Shown in pieces: positions 36,112-42,982 of a stretch of DNA of 64,000 bases. Numbering within the stretch: the first letter of the stretch is position 1; the number at the start of each line of letters is the position of its first letter. Location of the stretch: positions 248,001-312,000 of the forward strand of contig NZ_CP063401.1 in the NCBI RefSeq assembly GCF_021729885.1. The letters are read 5' to 3'. The notes below the pieces were generated by a model. The model was not told the DNA's origin. It saw nothing but the letters and a program-made list of their open reading frames with translations, and ran no database searches. The DNA comes from Devosia sp. SL43 (GTDB taxonomy: Bacteria; Pseudomonadota; Alphaproteobacteria; Rhizobiales; Devosiaceae). Position numbers and translations under genes: made by a program.

Positions 36112-38661
36112 ATGCAGTTTTCGCCGGTCCGCACCGCCATCATCGCCATCGTTGCTCTTCTGGGTGTGCTCTTTGCCGTACCCAGCTTTCTGCCGCAGAC
36201 TGTGCGCGACGCCTGGCCGAGCTTCCTGCCCAAGCAGACCGTCGTACTGGGCCTCGACCTGCAGGGCGGCTCGCACCTGCTGCTTCAGGTCAACGAAGAT
36301 GGCATCGTCACCGAGCGTTTGCAGACCCTGCGCCGTGACGTTCGCAATACGCTGGCCAACGAAAACGGCATCGGCAACCTGATCACGACCGATGAAGCGA
36401 CCAAGTCGCTGAGCATCGAACTGACCGATCCGACGCAGAAGGAAGCGGCCCGTACCGCGATTGCCGCGCTGCAGAACACGGTCAGCAACTCGCTGATATC
36501 GGTTGGTGGCGTACAGGAACTGTCCTTTGGCGAGACCCCCGACGGCAAGTTGACCGTCACGCTGACGCCAGAGGGCATCAGTGAGCGCATGTCGGCTCTC
36601 GTCGCGCAGTCCATCGAAGTCATCCGCAACCGTATCGACGAACTGGGCACCACCGAGCCGTCGATCCAGCGCCAGGGCAGCAACCGCATTCTGGTGCAGG
36701 TGCCCGGCTTCGGTGACTCCACCCGCCTCAAGGACATCATTTCGCGCACCGCGCGCCTGACCTTCCATATGGTCTATCCGGGCATGAGCGCCGCTCAGGC
36801 CGAGGCCCAGGGCCTTCCCGCCGGCACCATGATTCTGCCGAGCCAGGATGGCGGCAACGAGCTGCTGTATGAAGACGTCGCAATCGGCGGCGAGTCGCTT
36901 GTCGACGCCCAGCCGAGCTACGACCAGCAACGCGCCATGCCTGTCGTCAGCTTCCGCTTCGACACGCGTGGTGCCGTCACCTTCGGCCAGATTACCTCGG
37001 CCAATGTGGGCCAGCGCTTCGCCATTGTGCTCGACAACACCGTCATCACGGCCCCACAAATCCAGCAGCCGATCACCGGCGGTACCGGACAGATCAGTGG
37101 CAGCTTCACCACGGCCACGGCCAACGACCTTGCCGTCCTGCTGCGCGCCGGCGCGCTGCCGGCCAGCCTCGACATCGTCGAGGAGCGTACGGTTGACGCG
37201 AGCCTGGGCGCCGACTCCATCCGCTACGGCCTGACCGCCGGTATCGTCGCGGCCGTTCTGGTCGTGGCCTTCATGGTCATCGCCTACGGCATCTGGGGCG
37301 TCTTCGCCAACATCTCGCTGATCCTCAACATCGTGCTGATTTTCGGCGCACTCTCCATGCTCGGCGCGACGCTGACGCTTCCGGGTATCGCCGGTATCGT
37401 ACTGACCATCGGCATGGCCGTGGACGCCAACGTGCTGATCTACGAACGCATGCGGGAGGAACAGAAGGCCGGCCGATCGCCACTGCAGTCGATCAATGCC
37501 GGCTTCGAACGGGCCTGGGGCACCATCGTCGATTCGCACCTGACGCAGCTGATCGCGGCCATCGTGCTCTACTTCCTGGGCTCGGGCCCGGTGCAGGGCT
37601 TTGCCGTTACGCTGGCCCTTGGCATCCTGACCTCGCTGTTCACCTCCTACACCGTGACGCTCTACTTCGTTGGGATGTGGTACCGGTCGGTGCGGCCCAA
37701 AATTCTCAAGATCCAGCATTTCCGCTTCATTCCTGACGGGACCAACATCCCGTTCATGAAGATCAGCCGCTACGTGATCGCCTTCTCGATCGTGGCCAGC
37801 CTGCTCTCCATCGGTTCGGCCTATTTCAAGGGCTTCAACCTCGGTATCGACTTCGTTGGCGGTACAGCCATCGTCATCCAGCACGAGGGTGGACCGGCCG
37901 ATGTCGGCGCCGTTCGCGAACTGCTCGACGGTCTTGATCTGGGCGAAGTGCAGGTCCAGGGCTTCGGCACGCCGGAAGACGTGCTGGTCCGTGTGCAGGC
38001 GCAGGAAGGTGGGCAGGATGCCGACCAGGTCGCGGTGACCAAGGTTCGGGAGGCTCTGGCGACCGAAAACTACACCGTTCGCAGCACCGAGGCTGTCAGC
38101 GGCACGGTGTCGGGCGAGTTGGCCTGGAAGGGCACGATTGCCGTTCTCGTCGCCCTGGGTGCCATCCTGATCTACATCTGGTTCCGTTTCGAATGGCAAT
38201 TCGCCCTGGCGGCGATCGTGACGACCTCGCACGATATCATCATGACCATCGGCCTGTTCTCGATAACCGGGCTGGAGTTCAACCTGACATCGATCGCGGC
38301 TGTGCTGACTCTTGTGGGTCTGTCGCTGAACGAAACCGTCGTGGTGTCGGATCGCGTTCGAGAGAATCTGCGCAAGCATCGAAAGATGCCACTGCCTGAG
38401 CTCATCGACCTGTCGATCAACCAGACCATCGTGCGCACGTCGTTGACGCAATTTACCGTGTTCCTAGCCCTCATCCCGCTGGTGCTGTTCGGTGGCGAAG
38501 TTATCCGCAGCTTCACCATCGCCATGACATTCGGTTCGCTGGTCGGCATGTACTCGTCGATCATCATCAACGGCCCGATTCTGATCAATTTCGGCCTCAA
38601 GTCGAAGGCCGAGGACAAGGATGTTCCGGCCACCAAGACGGCTGACGGCGCCTCGGTCTGA
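36112..38661 (+). CDS. secDF: Fused protein translocase subunits SecD-SecF
   Basis: An 849-residue fusion of SecD and SecF, the proton-driven partner that pulls secreted proteins through SecYEG. The SecD half (about 1-510) begins with a membrane helix, then VLGLDLQGGSHLLLQV and a large periplasmic domain, then helices with GMAVDANVLIYERMREE. The SecF half (about 540-849) shows FNLGIDFVGGTAIVIQ and LVGLSLNETVVVSDRVREN. Twelve membrane segments are expected. Fusions occur in several bacterial groups. A DUF498/Mth938-type gene starts 8 bases after its stop. Confidence 0.96.
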   Translation: MQFSPVRTAIIAIVALLGVLFAVPSFLPQTVRDAWPSFLPKQTVVLGLDLQGGSHLLLQVNEDGIVTERLQTLRRDVRNTLANENGIGNLITTDEATKSLSIELTDPTQKEAARTAIAALQNTVSNSLISVGGVQELSFGETPDGKLTVTLTPEGISERMSALVAQSIEVIRNRIDELGTTEPSIQRQGSNRILVQVPGFGDSTRLKDIISRTARLTFHMVYPGMSAAQAEAQGLPAGTMILPSQDGGNELLYEDVAIGGESLVDAQPSYDQQRAMPVVSFRFDTRGAVTFGQITSANVGQRFAIVLDNTVITAPQIQQPITGGTGQISGSFTTATANDLAVLLRAGALPASLDIVEERTVDASLGADSIRYGLTAGIVAAVLVVAFMVIAYGIWGVFANISLILNIVLIFGALSMLGATLTLPGIAGIVLTIGMAVDANVLIYERMREEQKAGRSPLQSINAGFERAWGTIVDSHLTQLIAAIVLYFLGSGPVQGFAVTLALGILTSLFTSYTVTLYFVGMWYRSVRPKILKIQHFRFIPDGTNIPFMKISRYVIAFSIVASLLSIGSAYFKGFNLGIDFVGGTAIVIQHEGGPADVGAVRELLDGLDLGEVQVQGFGTPEDVLVRVQAQEGGQDADQVAVTKVREALATENYTVRSTEAVSGTVSGELAWKGTIAVLVALGAILIYIWFRFEWQFALAAIVTTSHDIIMTIGLFSITGLEFNLTSIAAVLTLVGLSLNETVVVSDRVRENLRKHRKMPLPELIDLSINQTIVRTSLTQFTVFLALIPLVLFGGEVIRSFTIAMTFGSLVGMYSSIIINGPILINFGLKSKAEDKDVPATKTADGASV

Positions 38662-38669
38662 GGCGCCGC

Positions 38670-39059
38670 ATGACCAGCAACGACACCGGCCATTTCCCAC
38701 AGCAGGTCGGCATCGACGCCTACGGCAATAGCGGCTTCCGCTTTGCCGAAATGTCGCATCGCGGCTCATTGCTGTGCCTGCCCACGGGCATGCATGCCTG
38801 GGCTGTGACGACACCGACCGAGATCACGCTGGAAAGTCTGGCCCCGGTTATTGCCGCCGCCGCTGATATCGACGTGCTGATGGTCGGGCTGGGCCATGAC
38901 ATCATTGGGCTCACACGCGACGTCCGGGAGGCGTTGCGGGCCAACGGGATCATCGTCGAAGCGATCACCACCGGCAGTGCCGTGCGGACCTACAATGTGC
39001 TGCTGGCAGAGCAGCGCGCGGTTGCCGCAGCGCTGATCGCGGTCGAGCGGGTTCGCTAG
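38670..39059 (+). CDS. Mth938-like domain protein (NDUFAF3-related)
   Basis: A 129-residue single-domain protein of the Mth938/DUF498 family, whose human member NDUFAF3 is a complex I assembly factor. Family features are the N-terminal IDAYGNSGFRFAEMSHRGSL, the central IDVLMVGLGHDI, and IIVEAITTGSAVRTYNVLLA, which ends in the conserved TYN. It lies 8 bases after secDF and abuts the squalene-synthase-fold gene (TAGATG). The bacterial function has not been shown from sequence; a role in assembling membrane respiratory complexes is inference. Confidence 0.86.
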   Translation: MTSNDTGHFPQQVGIDAYGNSGFRFAEMSHRGSLLCLPTGMHAWAVTTPTEITLESLAPVIAAAADIDVLMVGLGHDIIGLTRDVREALRANGIIVEAITTGSAVRTYNVLLAEQRAVAAALIAVERVR

Positions 39060-39905
39060 ATGGCTGCCGAGAGTTTTGCCCATGCCGCCGAAGCCCTGCG
39101 CAAGGGCGACCGTGACCGCTACCTGTCGACCCTGGTGCTGAAGGGCGACGATCGCGACGCCGTCACCGCGCTCTATGCCTTCAATGCAGATGTCGCCTCG
39201 ATCCGCGAGCGCGTCTCCGATCCGGCACCGGGCGAAATCCGCTTGCAATGGTGGAGCGACGCCCTGGACGGCGAGGGTCACGGCGTGGTGCGCCAGAATC
39301 CAGTGGCCGACGCGCTGCTCGATACCGTCGCGCGCTACAATATCCCGGCCGGCACCCTGCATCGCCTGATCGCCGCTCGCCGTTTCGATCTTTACGACGA
39401 CCCGATGCCCGACCTCGAAACCTTCGAGGGCTATGCCGGCGAGACCACCTCGACGCTCTACCAACTGGCAGCAATGATCCTCAATGACGGGACTCAGGTG
39501 GAAACCGGCGATGCGGCAGGCCATCTTGGTGTCGCCCATGCCATGATTGGTCACATCAGGGCATTCGGCTATGTCTCCTCCCAAGGCCGTATCATGCTGC
39601 CCTGGTCGATTATGGCGGCCAACGGGGTGGTCGAGGGTAACATTTTTTCGGGACAGGCCAGCGAGGGGGTGGTCGAGGCCCTCGGGCAGGTCGCCGATCT
39701 GGCAGCCAGCCATCTGGCGAAAGCCGAATCCGCAATCGCCGCGCTCCCGGGCAAGCTCAGGCCGGCCTTCGCACCTATCGCAGTGCTGAAAGCACAACTG
39801 GCGCTCTATAAGGCGCGATCCTCCGGCCCCTTTGCCGTGGCGCCTGATGATGCCGACTGGCGCAAGATCGCCCGGCTGGCCTGGTGGACCTGGCGCAACC
39901 GCTAG
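39060..39905 (+). CDS. Squalene/phytoene synthase-fold protein (NDUFAF6-related, probably non-catalytic)
   Basis: A 281-residue protein with the all-helical fold of squalene/phytoene synthases. RDAVTALYAFNADVASIRE and PGEIRLQWWSDALDG align with the first substrate-binding region, but the Asp-rich DxxxD is replaced by D44-VASIR-E50. The second region, HAMIGHIRAFGYVSSQGRIM, also lacks its DxxED. So terpene synthase activity is unlikely. Human NDUFAF6, a complex I assembly factor, is of this type. The gene directly follows the NDUFAF3-like gene, and its stop overlaps that of the convergent thioesterase gene by 4 bases. Confidence 0.84.
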   Translation: MAAESFAHAAEALRKGDRDRYLSTLVLKGDDRDAVTALYAFNADVASIRERVSDPAPGEIRLQWWSDALDGEGHGVVRQNPVADALLDTVARYNIPAGTLHRLIAARRFDLYDDPMPDLETFEGYAGETTSTLYQLAAMILNDGTQVETGDAAGHLGVAHAMIGHIRAFGYVSSQGRIMLPWSIMAANGVVEGNIFSGQASEGVVEALGQVADLAASHLAKAESAIAALPGKLRPAFAPIAVLKAQLALYKARSSGPFAVAPDDADWRKIARLAWWTWRNR

Positions 39906-40351
39906 GCGTGCGGCTCGGCAATGGTGACGAACTCTCCGGTTAGCCGCGCGGCCACCTGGCCGGCAAAGCTAAGCTCGGCAACGACAGTCAGGCGTGCCTT
40001 GCCACGGCGCGTGAGCATGTGGAGGAAGGCGGGCCAGTTTGCCTCATCTAGACGAGCGATGGCGGTGAAATCCCCCGCTATCGGAGCCAGGTAGTCGATC
40101 TGGCTGCGATGGATCACCAACTGGCAGGCAATCGCCTCCTGGTCCAGCCGCAGATGCAGCGCCGACCAGGCCGCAAGCACGCCCAGCGTCGAGACGCTGC
40201 CGCCGAAGGCGGTACCGTGGACGTTGATGTTGGGGCCGAGCGGCGCCGACAGTTCGACATGTCCCGGCGCCGAGGAAACGACCCGCACGGCCATGGCCCG
40301 CGACAGCGGGATATGGTCGTGCAGATAAGTTTCCAGCGCCGCCGGTGTCAC
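39902..40351 (-). CDS. YiiD-type hotdog thioesterase
   Basis: A 149-residue protein with a hotdog fold of the YiiD C-terminal (putative thioesterase) family. Key stretches are [20 protein letters not shown] (helix and active-site loop), [20 protein letters not shown] and the strand [20 protein letters not shown]. It likely acts on acyl-CoA or acyl-ACP in the cytoplasm; chain length is unknown. Its ATG overlaps the trmFO stop by 4 bases, and it converges with the NDUFAF6-like gene by a 4-base overlap. Confidence 0.8.
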   Translation of the reverse strand: MTPAALETYLHDHIPLSRAMAVRVVSSAPGHVELSAPLGPNINVHGTAFGGSVSTLGVLAAWSALHLRLDQEAIACQLVIHRSQIDYLAPIAGDFTAIARLDEANWPAFLHMLTRRGKARLTVVAELSFAGQVAARLTGEFVTIAEPHA

Positions 40352-41730
40352 GCCCAGGCCTGCAGGTCTTCGAGCGCGCGCGAGGTGATGGCGCGGCGCT
40401 TGGCGATGGTCTTGTCATTGCCGCGCCAGCGCGCGACGCCTTCGGGCCTGACGATCGCCACTTCCGGAAACAGTCCGAAATTGACGTTCATCGGCTGGAA
40501 GCTGCGCGCGCCGCTATAGCCCTCGGCTTCGATATGGCCGCCGGTGATGTGGGCCACCAGCGCACCGAGTGCGGTGGTGATCGGCGGTGTGACCAGCGTT
40601 TCGCCCCGCGCGTCCGCTGCAGCGAGGCGACCGGTGATCAGACCGATTGCGGCGCTCTCGACATAGCCCTCGACGCCGGTGACCTGGCCGGCAAAGCGGA
40701 TGCGGGGATCGGCTTTCAGCTTGAGATCAGCCCCCAACACCTTGGGCGAGTTGATGAAGGTGTTGCGATGCAGCCCGCCAAGGCGGGCGAATTGTGCGTT
40801 CTCCAGTCCGGGGATCATGCGGAAGATGTCGGCCTGGATGCCGTAGCGCATTTTGGTCTGGAAGCCGACCATGTTCCACAGCGTGCCCAGCGCATTGTCC
40901 TGCCGGAGCTGCACGATGGCGTAGCATTTGACCGTTGGATTGCGAGGATTGGTCAGGCCCACCGGCTTCATCGGGCCGTGGCGCAGGGTCTCGACGCCGC
41001 GCTCCGCCATGACTTCGATGGGCAGGCAGCCGTCGAAGTAGGGGACGTGTTCCCAATCCTTGAATTCATGCAGCGGCGCGGTCTTTAGGGCCTCGACGAA
41101 GGCAAAATACTGGTCCTTGTCCATCGGACAGTTCAGATAGTCGGCGCCTGTGCCGCCCGGGCCGGCCTTGTCGTAGCGCGACTGGGCCCAGACGACGTCC
41201 ATGTTGATGCTGTCCTTGTGGACGATCGGGGCGATGGCGTCGAAGAAGGCGAGGGCATCTTCGCCGGTCTTGGCCAGAATCGCTTCGGCCAAAGCAGGGG
41301 AGGTCAGCGGGCCGCTGGCGATGATGACGTTCTGCCAGTCCTGCGGCGGCCAGCCCGCGATCTCTTCGCGGATGACGGTGATATTGGCGTGATTATGGAT
41401 GGCGCGGGTCACCTCGGCGGAGAAGCCGTGGCGATCCACGGCCAGCGCACCGCCGGCGGGCAGCTTGTGCAAATCGGCGGCGCGCATGATCAGCGAATTG
41501 CGGCGGCGCATTTCTTCGTGCAGCAGACCGACGGCATTCTGTTCGTGGTCGTCGGAGCGGAAGCTGTTGGAGCAGACCAGTTCGGCGAAGCTGTCGGTGC
41601 TATGCGCATCGGTGGCTTTGACGCCGCGCATTTCGTGGACAATGACCTTGGCGCCGGCTTCGGCGGCCTGCCACGCGGCCTCGGACCCGGCGAGTCCGCC
41701 GCCAATGATATGAATGGGTTGGTTTTGCAT
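40348..41730 (-). CDS. trmFO: Methylenetetrahydrofolate--tRNA-(uracil-5-)-methyltransferase
   Basis: A 460-residue FAD enzyme that makes 5-methyluridine at position 54 of tRNA using methylenetetrahydrofolate. The N-terminal [20 protein letters not shown] is the FAD-binding GxGxxG, and [20 protein letters not shown] and [20 protein letters not shown] follow as in the family (related to GidA/MnmG). [20 protein letters not shown] is the C-terminal signature. I prefer the ATG at 41730 because it places the FAD motif at the N-terminus; an ATG ten codons upstream exists. Confidence 0.95.
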   Translation of the reverse strand: MQNQPIHIIGGGLAGSEAAWQAAEAGAKVIVHEMRGVKATDAHSTDSFAELVCSNSFRSDDHEQNAVGLLHEEMRRRNSLIMRAADLHKLPAGGALAVDRHGFSAEVTRAIHNHANITVIREEIAGWPPQDWQNVIIASGPLTSPALAEAILAKTGEDALAFFDAIAPIVHKDSINMDVVWAQSRYDKAGPGGTGADYLNCPMDKDQYFAFVEALKTAPLHEFKDWEHVPYFDGCLPIEVMAERGVETLRHGPMKPVGLTNPRNPTVKCYAIVQLRQDNALGTLWNMVGFQTKMRYGIQADIFRMIPGLENAQFARLGGLHRNTFINSPKVLGADLKLKADPRIRFAGQVTGVEGYVESAAIGLITGRLAAADARGETLVTPPITTALGALVAHITGGHIEAEGYSGARSFQPMNVNFGLFPEVAIVRPEGVARWRGNDKTIAKRRAITSRALEDLQAWA

Positions 41731-41849
41731 TGCTGGCAGATAGCAAGTGCCATAGGGCAACGCAACTGAAGAGGGGTTCAGGCTATCACGCGCTCAAGCT
41801 GTGGGGATAAGTTGTTGGCAATATGTGGCTTTGTGCACGTCTTGGGCAG

Positions 41850-41889
41850 AAAAGCAAAACAGCCGCATCTCGGAGAGAAGCGGCTGTTC
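41850..41889 (-). terminator. Intrinsic terminator of the DUF1127 gene
   Basis: Read on the minus strand, the arms AACAGCCGC and GCGGCTGTT (41858-41866 with 41880-41888 on the plus strand) are followed by TTTGCTTTTC. It begins 36 bases after the DUF1127 stop. Confidence 0.85.
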
Positions 41890-41924
41890 GAAATGCTTGG
41901 GATGTAAGTTCAGTCGGGCAGAAC

Positions 41925-42074
41925 TTACAGACCAGCAGCATGATCGCGGGCAATGCGATTGATGTCGGTACGCGAGATGCCGAGATCGTTCAGCTGACGA
42001 TTGTCGAGAGCGGCGAGCTCACGAACGGTCTGCTGATAAGCTGCCCACTTCTTGAAAGTCTTGCGGATGTCCAT
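41925..42074 (-). CDS. DUF1127 micro-protein
   Basis: A 49-residue basic protein. It begins MDIRKTFKKWAAYQQTVREL and continues with the DUF1127 core LAALDNRQLNDLGISRTDI, then NRIARDHAAGL. A strong AGGAG site lies about 7 bases before the ATG, and an intrinsic terminator follows. In Agrobacterium and Rhodobacter, small DUF1127 proteins have been linked to RNA turnover, phosphate uptake and sRNA maturation. Its exact role here is unknown. It is a clear stand-alone gene. Confidence 0.93.
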   Translation of the reverse strand: MDIRKTFKKWAAYQQTVRELAALDNRQLNDLGISRTDINRIARDHAAGL

Positions 42075-42218
42075 TTGAAGTCTCCTTTTCGTTTACGAGC
42101 TTATATTTAGAGCAGTGCCGCCTAGATGAGCAGTGGGAGATTGGTCAAACGAGCTATGCGGTTTCTGCGGGGCTTTAACCAGGCTCGTTCATCTCTGGTT
42201 AAGCCATCCGGCAAAGCT

Positions 42219-42247
42219 AAGGCCGCCGGGTGGCGATCCGGCGGCCT
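42219..42247 (-). terminator. Strong hairpin downstream of the 42273 micro-ORF
   Basis: A perfect 10-base stem AGGCCGCCGG/CCGGCGGCCT (42220-42229 with 42238-42247). On the minus strand it is followed by TAGCTTTGCC, a weak U-tract. It could end a minus-strand transcript covering the two small frames. Confidence 0.55.
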
Positions 42248-42272
42248 CGGCAATTGCAGCGCGATGGGCGTG

Positions 42273-42425
42273 TCAGCGATCAAACAGCGACAGCGTCATC
42301 TTCCCGAAGTCGGGGCCGGAAATCCCCAGCAGATCGGCATCACGGGTCGGTGGCACGTTCATTCCCCGCGGCGTCTTCTTGATATCAACCAGGCGTCTCA
42401 CACGCCAGACGGCACGCACGAACAT
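42273..42425 (-). CDS. Possible 50-residue micro-protein, downstream of a coupled pair
   Basis: The frame begins MFVRAVWRVRRLVDIKKTPR and ends GKMTLSLFDR. The stretch TRDADLLGISGPDF faintly recalls the DUF1127 core, but I cannot assign it. A GAAGGGA site lies about 9 bases before the ATG, and that ATG overlaps the stop of the preceding small frame (TGATG). A strong hairpin follows 26 bases after the stop. The basic N-terminus resembles DUF1127 proteins. Coding is plausible but unproven. Confidence 0.38.
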   Translation of the reverse strand: MFVRAVWRVRRLVDIKKTPRGMNVPPTRDADLLGISGPDFGKMTLSLFDR

Positions 42426-42610
42426 CAGCGTAGTCCCTTCAGGCTGTTAACGGCGCTGCGAAGATGGGGTGATTTGAGCAGTAGCACCATGCCGCTAACG
42501 TCAATCGCTTTATGCGCAGGATGCATGGCGTTTTCACGATATCGTCGCATATCGGCCATTTGGGTGAGCGGAAGCGCCGCCTGTGATGCGGTTGTCGATG
42601 ATGGGCTCAT
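42425..42610 (-). CDS. Possible 61-residue micro-protein, upstream of a coupled pair
   Basis: The frame begins MSPSSTTASQAALPLTQMAD and ends LRSAVNSLKGLR. Its stop overlaps the next ATG (TGATG). The sequence has a DUF1127-like feel (ALPLTQMADMRRYRENAM) but no clear match to any family. No strong ribosome site precedes the ATG at 42610; a later ATG inside the frame is also possible. Just upstream lies an imperfect inverted repeat (42624-42635 with 42672-42683). Confidence 0.28.
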   Translation of the reverse strand: MSPSSTTASQAALPLTQMADMRRYRENAMHPAHKAIDVSGMVLLLKSPHLRSAVNSLKGLR

Positions 42611-42887
42611 GCCAAGATGGCGGACCCCGAGACGGTTTTCGCCTCTGGTTAATTAGAGAATGAGACGGAAGCCGCCTCGGGGTGCCGGTTTTTGGAACGT
42701 TTCCGGCGGCGGGAGGTCATAGCCTCTCACGGCCGAAACGCGAACCTGTGGGTCAGACGAAGACCACACCCAGCTCACCCCGCCACTGTTCGCCTGCAGG
42801 CCGCCGCGTGGGGTGATGTGGAGGAGTGTACGGGAGGATTTGGCGGTGGGGAGAAGATGGATAAGTTAGGGCTCCGAGTGTGTCGCC
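42611..42887. other. Intergenic stretch without a recognised gene
   Basis: This is the rest of the gap between the micro-ORFs and uvrA. I see the inverted repeat ACCCCGAGACGG/CCGCCTCGGGGT near 42624-42683. No frame has both a ribosome site and protein character. Confidence 0.5.
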
Positions 42888-42936
42888 CACCCCCCTCCCA
42901 ACCTCCCCCTTGATGGCGGAGGATTGGGAGGGGGTG
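42888..42936. repeat. Long imperfect hairpin downstream of uvrA
   Basis: The arm CACCCCCCTCCCAACCTCC (from 42888) pairs with GGAGGATTGGGAGGGGGTG (42918-42936), with one bulge and one mismatch and a loop of about 11 bases. It lies about 45 bases past the uvrA stop. There is no U-run, and it resembles short dispersed repeats. Confidence 0.6.
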
Positions 42937-42982
42937 TGACTGGCCCGGATATGGCCCCCGTCACACCCAGTCGCGTCGAACG

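Noticed and set aside
35494-38451. A 985-codon open frame on the minus strand across secDF
   Set aside because: It is an antisense shadow of the secDF gene in high-GC DNA: the protein is His/Asp/Gly-rich with no family character, while the opposite strand encodes a clear SecDF.
39060-39905. A carotenoid or hopanoid biosynthesis gene
   Set aside because: The Asp-rich motifs are missing and no other terpenoid gene is nearby, although the fold matches phytoene synthase.
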